The position numbers and the translations under genes were made by a program. From Paenibacillus sedimenti (GTDB lineage: Bacteria; Bacillota; Bacilli; Paenibacillales; NBRC-103111), in the NCBI RefSeq assembly GCF_014534655.1, contig NZ_JACVVD010000009.1:186001-250000 (forward strand): a stretch of 64,000 nucleotides of DNA. The letters are read 5' to 3'. The notes below the pieces were generated by a model. It was not told the DNA's origin. It saw only the letters and a program-made list of their open reading frames with translations, and did no database searches. Shown here in pieces: positions 42,147 to 50,242 of this stretch (its first letter is position 1; every line of letters begins with the position of its first letter).

Positions 42147-42225
42147 TAATAAAACGAAAAAAATATGTCGCTTTTCTAAAAGGTATATGTCTCTGTCATC
42201 GGAAATCCAGCTACGAGAGCTTGGC

Positions 42226-43224
42226 TTAGAACGTTACAATTACTTTGCCTTGCGAATGGCCAGTAGAGACTTTAACCAATGCCTTGTTAATGTCATTAAA
42301 ATGATAAACGGAGTCTATTGAGGGCTTGATGTTTTCTTGTTCAACAAGATTAGTGACCTCTTGTAACTGACTGCCATTGGCCTGCACGAATATAAAACGA
42401 TATTCAATTTGATGCTTGCGTGCCAAAGAATCAATGCGGGACCCAACTAAGCCAAACAATAGTCTTTTCCATAATGGAAAATTCCGTTCAGCCGCAAAGT
42501 GATAATTTGGCGCAGCTTTCAAGGATACCAATTTCCCTTGAGGTTTTAGAATACCCATTTCGGCTTTGATCTCTTTGGTTCCCAAGGTGTCGATCACATA
42601 ATCAATGTCGGATAGAACGTCAGCATAGTTCTCTTCTTTATAATTGATGAATTGGTCTGCGCCAATCGACAGGGTACGTGATCTGCCTCTTTCGCTGCCG
42701 CTTGTAATGACATACAAACCCATGGATTTGGCGATAGGAATTGCCATTGCACCAAAGCCTCCGGTTCCTCCAGGAATAAACAGCTTTTTATTGGGCTGAG
42801 CATGAAGCATATCATGTAAGGCTTGATATGCCGTTAAAGCAGTTAGGGGTACAGCCGCTGCTTCAGTAAACGAAAGATTTTCAGGCATGATGGCTATAGC
42901 CTCTTCCTTCACCGCTGCGTATTCCGCAAAAGCTCCAATTTGGTTTATCGGCAATCGCGTATAAACGTGATCACCCACACGGAAATTTACAACCTCTTTT
43001 CCTACGGCTTCAATAACGCCGGATAGTTCATTTCCTAAAGTTAATGGGAACTCATAATCAGAAATCATCCGAACACTGCCATTTATAATTAGAATATCTA
43101 ATGGATTTACACCCGCAGCTTTTACGTTAATGAGAACCTCATCGCTTTTGATTACCGGTATTTCCACCTCATTCAGTTCCAGTTGTATTTTTTTTGAATA
43201 CTTGTGCATTTGCGCTGCTCTCAT
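42226..43224 (-). CDS. Quinone oxidoreductase-like protein (zinc-type ADH superfamily)
   Basis: A 332-residue NAD(P)H-dependent reductase of the QOR/enoyl-reductase group in the medium-chain superfamily. Key parts are AGVNPLDILI, FPLTLGNELSGVIEAVGKEV, FIPGGTGGFGAMAIPIAKS (nucleotide site, about residues 140-158) and VIDTLG. The zinc-binding cysteines of true alcohol dehydrogenases are absent, so quinones or enones are the likely substrates. AAAGAGG supports the ATG at 43224. The neighbouring pseudogene is a close paralog, so duplication inside the cluster is likely. Confidence 0.85.
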   Translation of the reverse strand: MRAAQMHKYSKKIQLELNEVEIPVIKSDEVLINVKAAGVNPLDILIINGSVRMISDYEFPLTLGNELSGVIEAVGKEVVNFRVGDHVYTRLPINQIGAFAEYAAVKEEAIAIMPENLSFTEAAAVPLTALTAYQALHDMLHAQPNKKLFIPGGTGGFGAMAIPIAKSMGLYVITSGSERGRSRTLSIGADQFINYKEENYADVLSDIDYVIDTLGTKEIKAEMGILKPQGKLVSLKAAPNYHFAAERNFPLWKRLLFGLVGSRIDSLARKHQIEYRFIFVQANGSQLQEVTNLVEQENIKPSIDSVYHFNDINKALVKVSTGHSQGKVIVTF

Positions 43225-43314
43225 GTTAATCCTCTTTCTATGCATAATCAGTGCTCGCGGAAGATGTATGGCGTACAATTTTCAGTTGTACGCCATTTTT
43301 ATCTATACCTATTG

Positions 43315-44394
43315 TTACCTTTCTTGAGAAGCTAATTCATTTATCGTAGGGTAATCCGTATATCCCTTGCTTCCGTGACCAAAGAATGTTGTCGGATCCG
43401 CTTCATTCAATGGCGCACCTTTTTGAAGTCGTTCCACTAAATCCGGATTAGCTAATGACCATACACCGACGGGTACGAGATCTGCAAGACCACTATCTAT
43501 GTCAGCGCTAAGATCTTCCAGTGCCCGTTCAGCCCGATTAACTAACAATGGATTCGTCCAGAGGGAACGAATGTCTCGGAGCAGTTCTTCATTTCCGAGG
43601 TGCATAATATGAAGGTAAGCTAAATCCAATTGAGCTAATTCTTGCACCAGGTAACGGTAAAGTTCAGGACCTTGTTCACCATCTTGAATTCCCCCAAGAG
43701 GGGTCCCTGGCGATATACGGAAGCCAGTTCTTTCGGCTCCAATCTCATCAACGATGGCTCTTGCTACTTCAATGGCGAATCGAGCACGATTTTCTATAGA
43801 TCCGCCATATTCATCCGTCCGCGTATTCGAACTTTCCCCGATAAATTGATTAATCAGATAACCGTTAGCTCCATGAATTTCAACACCATCAGCTCCTGCT
43901 GCAATAGCTGCCGCAGCCGCTCTGCGGAAGTCTGCAATGGTCGTTTGAATATCTTCTTTACTTAACTCACGTGGTACGGGGATATCCTGCATGCCTGTAA
44001 CAGTAAACATTTCTACACCTGGCGCGATGGGGGAAGGTGCAACGGGTTGTCCATGATGGGGTGTATTGTCGGGGTGCGACATACGACCGGCATGCATCAA
44101 TTGGATATACATATACCCACCTGCTCCATGCACTGCATCTGTAACTTTTCTCCACCCTTCAATATGCTTTTCCGTATAGATCCCGGGAGACCATAAGTAA
44201 CCTTGACCATCATCTGAAGGTTGCGCACCTTCTGTAATAATAAGTCCCATGGATGCGCGCTGGGCGTAATAAAGGGAAGCCTCCTCTCCAGGCGTACCGT
44301 CTTCTTGAGCTCTACTACGTGTCATTGGTGCCATCGCTAACCGATGAGGCAATTCCATTTTTCCGATTTTCGTTTTACTCCACAATTTTTCCAT
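43315..44394 (-). CDS. Alkene reductase, Old Yellow Enzyme family (NemA/XenB-like)
   Basis: A 359-residue FMN-dependent reductase that uses NADPH to reduce activated C=C bonds of enones, maleimides and nitro compounds. It shows LAMAPMTRSRA at residues 19-29, ITEGAQPSDDGQGYLWSPGI, IQLMHAGRMSHP, the catalytic HGANGYLINQF near residue 174, SIENRARFAIEVA and IMHLGNEELL. AAGGGG precedes the ATG. It lies between a QOR-like gene and an SDR gene in the redox cluster, as NemA-type reductases often do beside electrophile-sensing TetR regulators. Confidence 0.9.
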   Translation of the reverse strand: MEKLWSKTKIGKMELPHRLAMAPMTRSRAQEDGTPGEEASLYYAQRASMGLIITEGAQPSDDGQGYLWSPGIYTEKHIEGWRKVTDAVHGAGGYMYIQLMHAGRMSHPDNTPHHGQPVAPSPIAPGVEMFTVTGMQDIPVPRELSKEDIQTTIADFRRAAAAAIAAGADGVEIHGANGYLINQFIGESSNTRTDEYGGSIENRARFAIEVARAIVDEIGAERTGFRISPGTPLGGIQDGEQGPELYRYLVQELAQLDLAYLHIMHLGNEELLRDIRSLWTNPLLVNRAERALEDLSADIDSGLADLVPVGVWSLANPDLVERLQKGAPLNEADPTTFFGHGSKGYTDYPTINELASQER

Positions 44395-44444
44395 TCTTCT
44401 ATATTCCCCTTTTTAAATGATGTATCCCATCAATCGAATAAATA

Positions 44445-45197
44445 TTACAGCCCTTCAAAGATCGGATAGATTGGCCCTCTCAAATTGAAATCATAGTTCT
44501 GGTCTACGATCCCTACCACTTCGTTGCTATCAAAAAGATCCAGCATGAAGCTCGCCATTTGCTTGGCAGTATGGTACTTAGGCAAGTTGGCTGTGTAATC
44601 AAAATCTTCGACATCGATTGATTTTTTCACGAATTCCGTTTCCGTTATGGCTGGTGCTAGAATTTTTGCCTTTGTTTTCGCGCCTTTCAGTTCGAGTTCT
44701 TTTGCAAGCCCTTCTGTGAAGGCACTCACATAATATTTAGATGCAGAGTAAGCAACACTACCGACAGCAATGACATATCCGAGTGCTGATGATACGTTAA
44801 TTAACTGAGTACCTTCTACGTCAGCATAATCTCGCACATATAGTGTTGAAAGGATGGTCAAGGATTCGATGTTAACGCGTAACATGGTTTCGACTTTTTG
44901 CAGTTTCTGCTCGGCTACGAAGGAGCCTTCACCAAGCCCTGCATTATTAATCCATGTCTCGATTTGATATTCCTTTAAATCGTTATACAGTATATAGGCT
45001 TGATCCGTAACCGACAGGTCGCTTGTACGAATCACAACATCTACGTCAGGATGGTTATTTTGGATCTTCGATTTAAGCTCTTCTAATTTGTCCAATCTTC
45101 TGGCTACCAAAATCAAGTTTTTGCCACGTGCAGCAAACGCCAATGCTGTTTCATATCCAATGCCGGAGCTTGCTCCTGTGATCACGGTGTACTTCAT
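44445..45197 (-). CDS. SDR family NAD(P)-dependent oxidoreductase
   Basis: A 250-residue short-chain dehydrogenase: TGASSGIGYE at residues 7-16, NNAGLGEGS near residue 85, and the catalytic YSASK near residue 152. The substrate is unknown. GGAGGAG precedes the ATG. The gene lies 250 bases downstream of the tetR 3' end side of the cluster and has two palindromic operator candidates within 100 bases upstream, so it is probably the first gene of the repressed transcript that continues through the OYE and QOR-like genes. Confidence 0.85.
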   Translation of the reverse strand: MKYTVITGASSGIGYETALAFAARGKNLILVARRLDKLEELKSKIQNNHPDVDVVIRTSDLSVTDQAYILYNDLKEYQIETWINNAGLGEGSFVAEQKLQKVETMLRVNIESLTILSTLYVRDYADVEGTQLINVSSALGYVIAVGSVAYSASKYYVSAFTEGLAKELELKGAKTKAKILAPAITETEFVKKSIDVEDFDYTANLPKYHTAKQMASFMLDLFDSNEVVGIVDQNYDFNLRGPIYPIFEGL

Positions 45198-45245
45198 ATT
45201 AATCTCTCCTCCAAAAGTTCAGATTCATCTGTGTAACATAATTGA

Positions 45246-45322
45246 AGAATGATCATTCTAATTAGAATAAAAAAAGTTAGATCTAACTTGCTTTTACTAT
45301 ACCATTTCTAGAACGATCAGTA
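45246..45322. promoter_or_regulatory. Operator candidates ahead of the second SDR gene
   Basis: Three elements are packed here: a perfect 14-base palindrome AGAATGATCATTCT (45246-45259), a perfect 16-base palindrome AAGTTAGATCTAACTT (45274-45289), and TAGAACGATCAGTA (45309-45322), a variant of the first also found before tetR. They lie 49-125 bases upstream of the SDR start, where a promoter is expected, and are the likely targets of the TetR regulator. Confidence 0.55.
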
Positions 45323-45437
45323 AAGAATTTATTAAAAGGATTAAATTCTACCTATGCCTAGAAAGTGATCCCGCTGGCCATCATACCCAAAGTTCTTCTC
45401 TTTTAGGATCCGGATACAAGTTCTTTTCTTGGAGGAA

Positions 45438-45456
45438 GACAAGAACTTGTATCATT
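45438..45456 (+). repeat. Degenerate copy of the 19-bp dispersed repeat
   Basis: GACAAGAACTTGTATCATT matches the repeat GACAAGAACATATATCGTT at 16 of 19 positions, inside the redox cluster and in plus orientation. Confidence 0.5.
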
Positions 45457-45551
45457 GCAACAAATAAGGGTGTTCGGTTGCCCCTTCAGCTCTATCTGCT
45501 GTTCGCCCGCATTGTTATGGTATTCAAAAATGACACTGGTTGTAATCACGT

Positions 45552-46124
45552 TCAATCTAATACAGCCAGCGTCGTATCAACAATATCCTTTAGCTTTTGT
45601 TGATCCGTCGTGGTCTTAACCAATGTCCGTAGTCCCAACCAGGCATTCATTAAAAAGTGAGACATAACTTTAGTTTCAAGGTTAGCCCTGATTTCACCGG
45701 TTTGCTGCCCTTCCTGAAGAAGTTGAGTCAAAAACGCTTCAGTCTTGGAATAACTTTCCTCAACCAAGGATGCAACTTCCGGATCCAATACGCCCAATTC
45801 CACACCCGAATTCACAAGTAAACATCCCAGAGGCTCTCCTTCATTTCTCAATGTCAATTGGAACATTTCCCGAATTAATTCCTTGACCGGCTTTTGCTTT
45901 TCAACGAGAAATCTCATTTTTTGGGTTTGCTTAGCTTCATACCGTTCGAGAGCTTTCATAAACAAGGCATGCTTATCCCCAAACGTATCATAGATACTTC
46001 TCCGATGAATGCCCATAAAATCAACTAATTCCTGCATTGAAGTTTTCTCATATCCTTGTGTCCAAAACAGTTGTATTGCTTTATCCAGTACTTCATTAAC
46101 TTCAAATTCTTTGGATCTTGCCAT
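45552..46124 (-). CDS. TetR/AcrR family transcriptional regulator
   Basis: A 190-residue repressor. Residues 1-50 form the DNA-binding HTH: AIQLFWTQGYEKTSMQELVDFMGIHRRSIYDTFGDKHALFMKAL, read in parts, where the recognition helix is HRRSIYDTF. The C-terminal ligand domain has an early YEAKQ helix and a tail DQQKLKDIVDTTLAVLD; a single cysteine (GCLLVNSG) could sense electrophiles, as in NemR-type proteins. GAGGTG precedes the ATG at 46124. A variant operator, TGAACGATCAGCA, lies 35 bases upstream, suggesting autorepression. Confidence 0.85.
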   Translation of the reverse strand: MARSKEFEVNEVLDKAIQLFWTQGYEKTSMQELVDFMGIHRRSIYDTFGDKHALFMKALERYEAKQTQKMRFLVEKQKPVKELIREMFQLTLRNEGEPLGCLLVNSGVELGVLDPEVASLVEESYSKTEAFLTQLLQEGQQTGEIRANLETKVMSHFLMNAWLGLRTLVKTTTDQQKLKDIVDTTLAVLD

Positions 46125-46158
46125 TGTTATCACCTCAGACAATCATTATACATTTAAG

Positions 46159-46171
46159 TGAACGATCAGCA
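46159..46171. promoter_or_regulatory. Operator candidate upstream of tetR
   Basis: TGAACGATCAGCA shares GAACGATCAG with the site at 45309-45322 and the GATCA core with the two perfect palindromes, about 35 bases before the tetR start. Autoregulation is inferred. Confidence 0.45.
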
Positions 46172-46420
46172 AACTGGATGTGAAAAAAACAAAAATAAAA
46201 TCAAGCGTGGCGCTCGATTTTATTCTTTACAATGCTATACGATGATTCAGATCGGTTTACCGAAGGATTCTTCGTTAGTACGCTTGTAACCCAACCGGAT
46301 TTCAGCCTTTTTCCAACGTATCCAGGAAACTCCCACTCAAACTAAGAATAGATCCTAGTAGAACCTTCCATACTCAATACTCAATGGTACCGCATAAATA
46401 ACACTTCTCAACTGCCGGAA

Positions 46421-46549
46421 GCGATATATGTTCTTGTCCTTAATCGGGAAACGATATATGTTCTTGTCACTGGCTTTTGACAAGAACATATATCGTTAAA
46501 ATAAAAAAAGCCGCAGCTAAGCGACTTCTTATGGATATATGTTCTTGTC
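46421..46549. repeat. 19-bp dispersed repeat, right group (four copies, both orientations)
   Basis: Minus-orientation copies lie at 46421-46438, 46450-46468 and 46533-46549 (the last imperfect), and a plus-orientation copy at 46479-46497. The unit is GACAAGAACATATATCGTT. The copies at 46450 and 46479 form a perfect 19-base inverted repeat around ten bases, able to fold into a long hairpin. Confidence 0.85.
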
Positions 46550-46568
46550 ACCCGACAGATTCTTATAA

Positions 46569-46606
46569 AAAAAGCAGGAAGCCTCATGTTAAGGCTTCCT
46601 GCTTTC
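46569..46606 (-). terminator. Rho-independent terminator
   Basis: A perfect 14-base stem AAAGCAGGAAGCCT/AGGCTTCCTGCTTT with a T run on the minus strand ends the DUF4870-like gene. Confidence 0.95.
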
Positions 46607-46619
46607 TTATCACTATCAA

Positions 46620-46928
46620 CTACTTCAACAATGTGTAAGAGCCAATGATCGGCAACGGTTTCACTTGCCCCTGCGCTGCAGCTATAATGCCAAGAATGGC
46701 GAGTACACAAATCGCCAGATTCGCTATAGGCAGCAAAATCCACCCAATGATCGGGATGATGCTGAGTACGATATTCGCCAGAACTGCTGTTAGAAACAAC
46801 GTTAACCCTTGATTCGCGTGGTACATGGCAAATTTAGATTCTTTGGCGGCTAGAAGCGGAACGAAAAACAAAATGTACGCGATAATAGCCATTGCTTTAT
46901 TATTCTGAATATCTGTGGAGTCATACAT
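46620..46928 (-). CDS. Small membrane protein, DUF4870/Tic20-like
   Basis: A 102-residue protein with three to four membrane segments (AIIAYILFFVPLL, GLTLFLTAVLANIVLSIIPIIGWILLPIANLAI, ILGIIAAAQG). The N-terminal AMAIIAYI with KFAMYHANQGL between helices is the DUF4870/Tic20-type pattern: N-A-Q-G after the first helix is conserved. Function unknown. AGAGGTG supports the ATG at 46928. A strong terminator follows. Confidence 0.75.
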   Translation of the reverse strand: MYDSTDIQNNKAMAIIAYILFFVPLLAAKESKFAMYHANQGLTLFLTAVLANIVLSIIPIIGWILLPIANLAICVLAILGIIAAAQGQVKPLPIIGSYTLLK

Positions 46929-47018
46929 GGGCTTCACCTCTTTGTTCAATAATCGTTATATTTCATTATATTCGGTTTGGCCCATGTATTCTGTTAATTT
47001 TGAAACATTTTGCAAAAT

Positions 47019-47234
47019 TTATTGGATCGGCTTCCATTCATATAATTGCTTTACATCACAACCTATTGCATCTGCGATATGGATAGCTGCTTTTAATGAC
47101 ATAACTCTCTTGTTATCCATGAAATCTTGAAGCTTTTCCGGTTTGTACTTTAGTACACGCGCAAGGTCTTCCTTATTCATTCCGGATTCGTCCAGTCTTT
47201 CTTGCAAAAGGCATCGTCCAAGCTCATCTTTCAT
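47019..47234 (-). CDS. XRE family small HTH regulator
   Basis: A 71-residue protein that is essentially one helix-turn-helix domain: LDESGMNKEDLARVLKYKPEKLQDFMDNKRVMSLKAAIHIADAIGC, read in parts, then VKQLYEW, the usual XRE ending. It should bind DNA; targets are unknown. GGGGTG lies upstream of the ATG. It is located between a membrane protein gene and an epimerase gene, with no obvious partner. Confidence 0.8.
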   Translation of the reverse strand: MKDELGRCLLQERLDESGMNKEDLARVLKYKPEKLQDFMDNKRVMSLKAAIHIADAIGCDVKQLYEWKPIQ

Positions 47235-47268
47235 CGTACACGCTTCACCCCAATGTTACATTCTGAGC

Positions 47269-48255
47269 CTACAACACCCGATCATGCCAACGGCGAAGCA
47301 ACTCCGATTCGCGGGTTGGTTCCATGCCCGCCTTGCGTTTCGCATCGGTTGGGCGGCTCTGGTCCCACTTTAATGTATCTTGCACCGTTTCGAGCAGCGG
47401 TCTTGTCGTTAGTCCTGACGCTATAGCTTTGGTATTATCTACGCCAAACATACCTACTAAGCTATCGCTTCGAATCCATAGCGGCAATTCCAACCACTCT
47501 CCAACTTCCTCTGCGATTAAAAAAGACTCTGAGACCCACGTACACGTTGTCTTTACTTCAGTTGCCCGACCGCAAGTCTCGACCAGCTCTTCCATCGAAT
47601 AATTACTGCCGCTGGCATGTATGATGCCAACCGTCTTCTGTTCCACCAACCGTACAATCCATGAGGCAAGATCTCTCACGTCAATGAATTGCAAGTTGCG
47701 TTCTTTCGGCAAAGGTACCAACGCCTCCCCACCCCGATTCAACCGAGAAGGCCAATAGGTGAAGCGATCAGATGAGTCAAAAGGTCCAACGATGAGCCCT
47801 GGGCGGATGTGCAGCGTTCGACCAGGCATCGCAGCTTCAACTGCCTGTTCGCAAAGTGCTTTAAGCGCACCGTAATGCTGCGCAACATCCTCCGTACTTT
47901 CATCTTCAAGTCTGGCAACTGGAGCACTTTCGTTCACATTCATTTGCCGCAGGTCTTCATAAACCGATACGCTGGAGATGAACGTATAGTGATCAACTTG
48001 ATCTTTGAGCAACTGTGTCGCCGCGCTTACGACTCGAGGGACATAGCCGCTTGTATCGATCACGGCATCCCAACGTCGGCCTTGCAATCGAGCAAGTTCG
48101 CTTTCACGGTCTCCAATGGTATGCTCGACCTGAGGAAATGCTGAGGGATCATGCTTACCCCGGTGGAATAAAGTAATATCATGACCTTGCTCCAACGCTG
48201 CTTCGGTAATCGCTCTTCCAAGGAACTTCGTACCGCCTAAAATAAGTAACTTCAT
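47269..48255 (-). CDS. NAD-dependent epimerase/dehydratase family protein
   Basis: A 328-residue extended-SDR protein. The N-terminus ILGGTKFLGRAITEAALEQGHDITLFHRG is the nucleotide-binding motif; ISSVSVYEDL and HYGALKALCE carry the active-site Ser and Tyr-x-x-x-Lys-like residues. The ending with LTTRPLLETVQDTLKW is typical of sugar-nucleotide or isoflavone-reductase-like members. Substrate unknown. GAGGAGG supports the ATG at 48255, six codons inside the longer frame. Confidence 0.8.
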   Translation of the reverse strand: MKLLILGGTKFLGRAITEAALEQGHDITLFHRGKHDPSAFPQVEHTIGDRESELARLQGRRWDAVIDTSGYVPRVVSAATQLLKDQVDHYTFISSVSVYEDLRQMNVNESAPVARLEDESTEDVAQHYGALKALCEQAVEAAMPGRTLHIRPGLIVGPFDSSDRFTYWPSRLNRGGEALVPLPKERNLQFIDVRDLASWIVRLVEQKTVGIIHASGSNYSMEELVETCGRATEVKTTCTWVSESFLIAEEVGEWLELPLWIRSDSLVGMFGVDNTKAIASGLTTRPLLETVQDTLKWDQSRPTDAKRKAGMEPTRESELLRRWHDRVL

Positions 48256-48343
48256 AAGGACAGACCTCCTCAAATCAATTGTTATCGTAAAATAATATTA
48301 TTACGTAAATCATTTGTTGTAAACAAAATCTTCTGTAGCTCTG

Positions 48344-49504
48344 CTAATTGTTAGTCCCAAGCAGCCAATGCAATTGATTCATCTGTATTTGCTCCGGCAT
48401 AAGGCGCAGTATTTGATTACGGATGCCTATGGCCAAAGGATTATCCAACTGCACCATTCGGCCCATTTTGCGGGATTGCCGAACAACTCTGCATGTTCGA
48501 GGTATCCTGATTTGTTCATAATTTCTCAACCCTCGGGTAACATCCACATCTCCTTGCAAACACTGAGCAAGTACAAGTGCATCCTCCATGGCCTGAGCGC
48601 CTCCCTGACCAAGAATAGGCAGCATCGGGTGCGCGGCGTCGCCGAGCAAGGTGATGCTGCCTTGACTCCAGCGTTCAAGAGGTTCACGATCGAAGATATC
48701 GTGAGAAAGGATTGCATCAGCATCCGTCGCTTGAACAACTGCTTCAATGGGGTCGAACCACCCGTGAAAATGGCGCAGTACTTCCTCCTTCAATTGTTCT
48801 TGTGGAATTCGTTGATTTGCAGGCGCGTTGATGGCCGCGAACCAGAAGATTCGGTCCTGCCCCAAATGCGAATAGCCGAAGCGTTTGCCGCGCCCCCACG
48901 CCTCAAATCCTCCACCCTTTTCAAGTACATAACGCTTATCTTGAAATGATGTAACGCCTCTATAAGCTGTAAACCCCGAGTAGCGAAGCTCTGCATGACC
49001 AAAAAGCTTGTCTCGTACAGCGGAATAGATACCATCGGCGCCAATCAGAATATCACCTGTTTCTTTATTCCCATCCTCAAATCGTGCAGTCACACCTCCT
49101 TCTTTTTGTTCTATTCCTGTGAGCTTCATATTTAGTTTTAACGTCGCATGTTCAGTTAAGCCGCGATACAGAATGGACTGGAGTGCAGCTCGATGAATCA
49201 GATAACTGTACGTCCCGTATCGCGCAGCTAGTTTATGCGTGGGCAAAGCTGCGATCAGATGCCCGTTCCAAGTTCTAATTTCTGCTACTCCTACCTTTGC
49301 ACCGGCATCACGCACTTGTTCGGCTATGCCCAAACGTTCCAATACCTCCATGGCATTTGCCGCAAGTACGATCCCCGCTCCATATTCCGAAAGCGCAGAC
49401 TTTTTTTCAAATAAAGTCACTTCCCATCCTTGCAGCTGTAGGAAATTAGCGATACATAATCCGCCGATTCCCGCCCCAATGATAAGCGCCTTATTCTCCC
49501 TCAT
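48344..49504 (-). CDS. FAD-dependent monooxygenase (salicylate hydroxylase-like)
   Basis: A 386-residue flavoprotein monooxygenase. The FAD motif GAGIGGLCIANFL is at residues 11-23, a DG motif (GADGIYSAVRDKL) is near residue 156, and ITLLGDAAHPMLPILGQGGAQAMEDALVLA near residue 280 is the second FAD motif typical of PHBH-type hydroxylases. It should hydroxylate an aromatic compound using NAD(P)H and oxygen. GAGGAG precedes the ATG. It lies alone upstream of the epimerase gene. Confidence 0.85.
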   Translation of the reverse strand: MRENKALIIGAGIGGLCIANFLQLQGWEVTLFEKKSALSEYGAGIVLAANAMEVLERLGIAEQVRDAGAKVGVAEIRTWNGHLIAALPTHKLAARYGTYSYLIHRAALQSILYRGLTEHATLKLNMKLTGIEQKEGGVTARFEDGNKETGDILIGADGIYSAVRDKLFGHAELRYSGFTAYRGVTSFQDKRYVLEKGGGFEAWGRGKRFGYSHLGQDRIFWFAAINAPANQRIPQEQLKEEVLRHFHGWFDPIEAVVQATDADAILSHDIFDREPLERWSQGSITLLGDAAHPMLPILGQGGAQAMEDALVLAQCLQGDVDVTRGLRNYEQIRIPRTCRVVRQSRKMGRMVQLDNPLAIGIRNQILRLMPEQIQMNQLHWLLGTNN

Positions 49505-49621
49505 ATGCCAGACTCCTCATTTCTTCCCAAAGATGATGACTATTTTCATTCACTTTAACATAAACTACACATGAAAAAACCCCCAAACCGAAGTCAGGGA
49601 GCTGCTTTATGAAAGTGATGA

Positions 49622-49819
49622 CTATTTTGCAGCTAATTTCGGCTGCACTTCCACCATTTCTAGATTAGAAAAGGAACGGCTTAATTTAATCATTTTTTCC
49701 GTAGCCTCTAGCTTGGTTAACGGGGAACATAATGGTTTCCCTTTGTAACAAATGACGTACAACAAGATCGACCACCCCAGTTCATCAACATAACATCCGA
49801 TACACAATGTATCATACAA
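49622..49819 (-). CDS. Small hypothetical protein
   Basis: The frame encodes 65 residues from a TTG that has no good ribosome site. A second TTG at 49765 (residue 19, before YVICYKGKPL) has GGGGTGG upstream and would give a 47-residue protein. The tail KLEATEKMIKLSRSFSNLEMVEVQPKLAAK looks like a short basic helix and strand rather than noise. No family is recognised. Both start and reality are uncertain. Confidence 0.4.
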   Translation of the reverse strand: MYDTLCIGCYVDELGWSILLYVICYKGKPLCSPLTKLEATEKMIKLSRSFSNLEMVEVQPKLAAK

Positions 49820-50026
49820 TATTTAGGAGATCATTGCAACAAAAAAAGATAATTACCTACATATTATGCAATATATGAAGCCGAGGTTCAGGACTTTTGT
49901 ACCTTATTGCCGGTTTAGGCCTATTGGAGTTATTTTTTTAAATTTTCTGAATATATTTGATTTATAAGTTGAAAAGGCTTACAATAGGAAATAATAGGAA
50001 CAAAAGCTGTGTGAAGGGTGATGATA

Positions 50027-50137
50027 ATGATGAATAATTATCCAAACACTGCAACAGGCTTTGTCAATGGCATTATGTTAAGCGCATTCATCTGGATAAG
50101 TGTATTTACGGTGTGTTGGTTTATTAGACTTCTCTAA
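50027..50137 (+). CDS. Tiny single-span membrane protein, 36 residues
   Basis: The frame MMNNYPNTATGFVNG... has one hydrophobic segment (about residues 15-34, ending FIRLL) after a short polar start. AAGGG lies eight bases before the ATG; a weak TTGAAA/TAATAG promoter with 17-base spacing stands at 49969-49997. A textbook terminator follows the stop. No family is recognised, but the transcription unit looks complete. Confidence 0.6.
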   Translation: MMNNYPNTATGFVNGIMLSAFIWISVFTVCWFIRLL

Positions 50138-50142
50138 GATTA

Positions 50143-50173
50143 CGAGGCCACTTTCGAGTGGCTTCTTTTTTTA
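50143..50173 (+). terminator. Rho-independent terminator with TTCG loop
   Basis: Stem GAGGCCACT/AGTGGCTTC closes a TTCG tetraloop and is followed by a T run, six bases after the tiny membrane protein stop. Confidence 0.9.
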
Positions 50174-50185
50174 TCATGTAATAAT

Positions 50186-50228
50186 AGACAAGCCACACTT
50201 TCCAAAAGGAAGGGGCAGCTTGTCTTTG
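50186..50228 (-). terminator. Hairpin downstream of the deoxynucleoside kinase
   Basis: AGACAAGC/GCTTGTCT arms enclose a second stem CTTTCC/GGAAG; the T run on the minus strand is short, so termination may be partial. Confidence 0.5.
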
Positions 50229-50242
50229 CTATCGATTCGTAT

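Larger units (their letters stand above)
45198..45551. other. Intergenic region between the SDR gene and tetR
   Basis: No gene is seen in about 350 bases. It holds the operator candidates at 45246-45322 and, at 45438-45456, a degenerate copy (16 of 19) of the dispersed 19-bp repeat. Confidence 0.6.
46172..46619. other. Intergenic region with repeats
   Basis: No gene is seen in about 450 bases. The region carries four copies of the 19-bp repeat (46421-46549), two of them forming a perfect inverted repeat, and the terminator of the next minus-strand gene. Confidence 0.6.

Noticed and set aside
46421..46549. CRISPR array
   Set aside because: Copies occur in both orientations with irregular spacing, spacers are not of equal length, and no cas genes are near.
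46408..46743. Minus-strand frame reading through the repeats with repeated TRTYI segments
   Set aside because: The segments are translated repeats and the frame overlaps a real membrane protein gene; no start signal fits.
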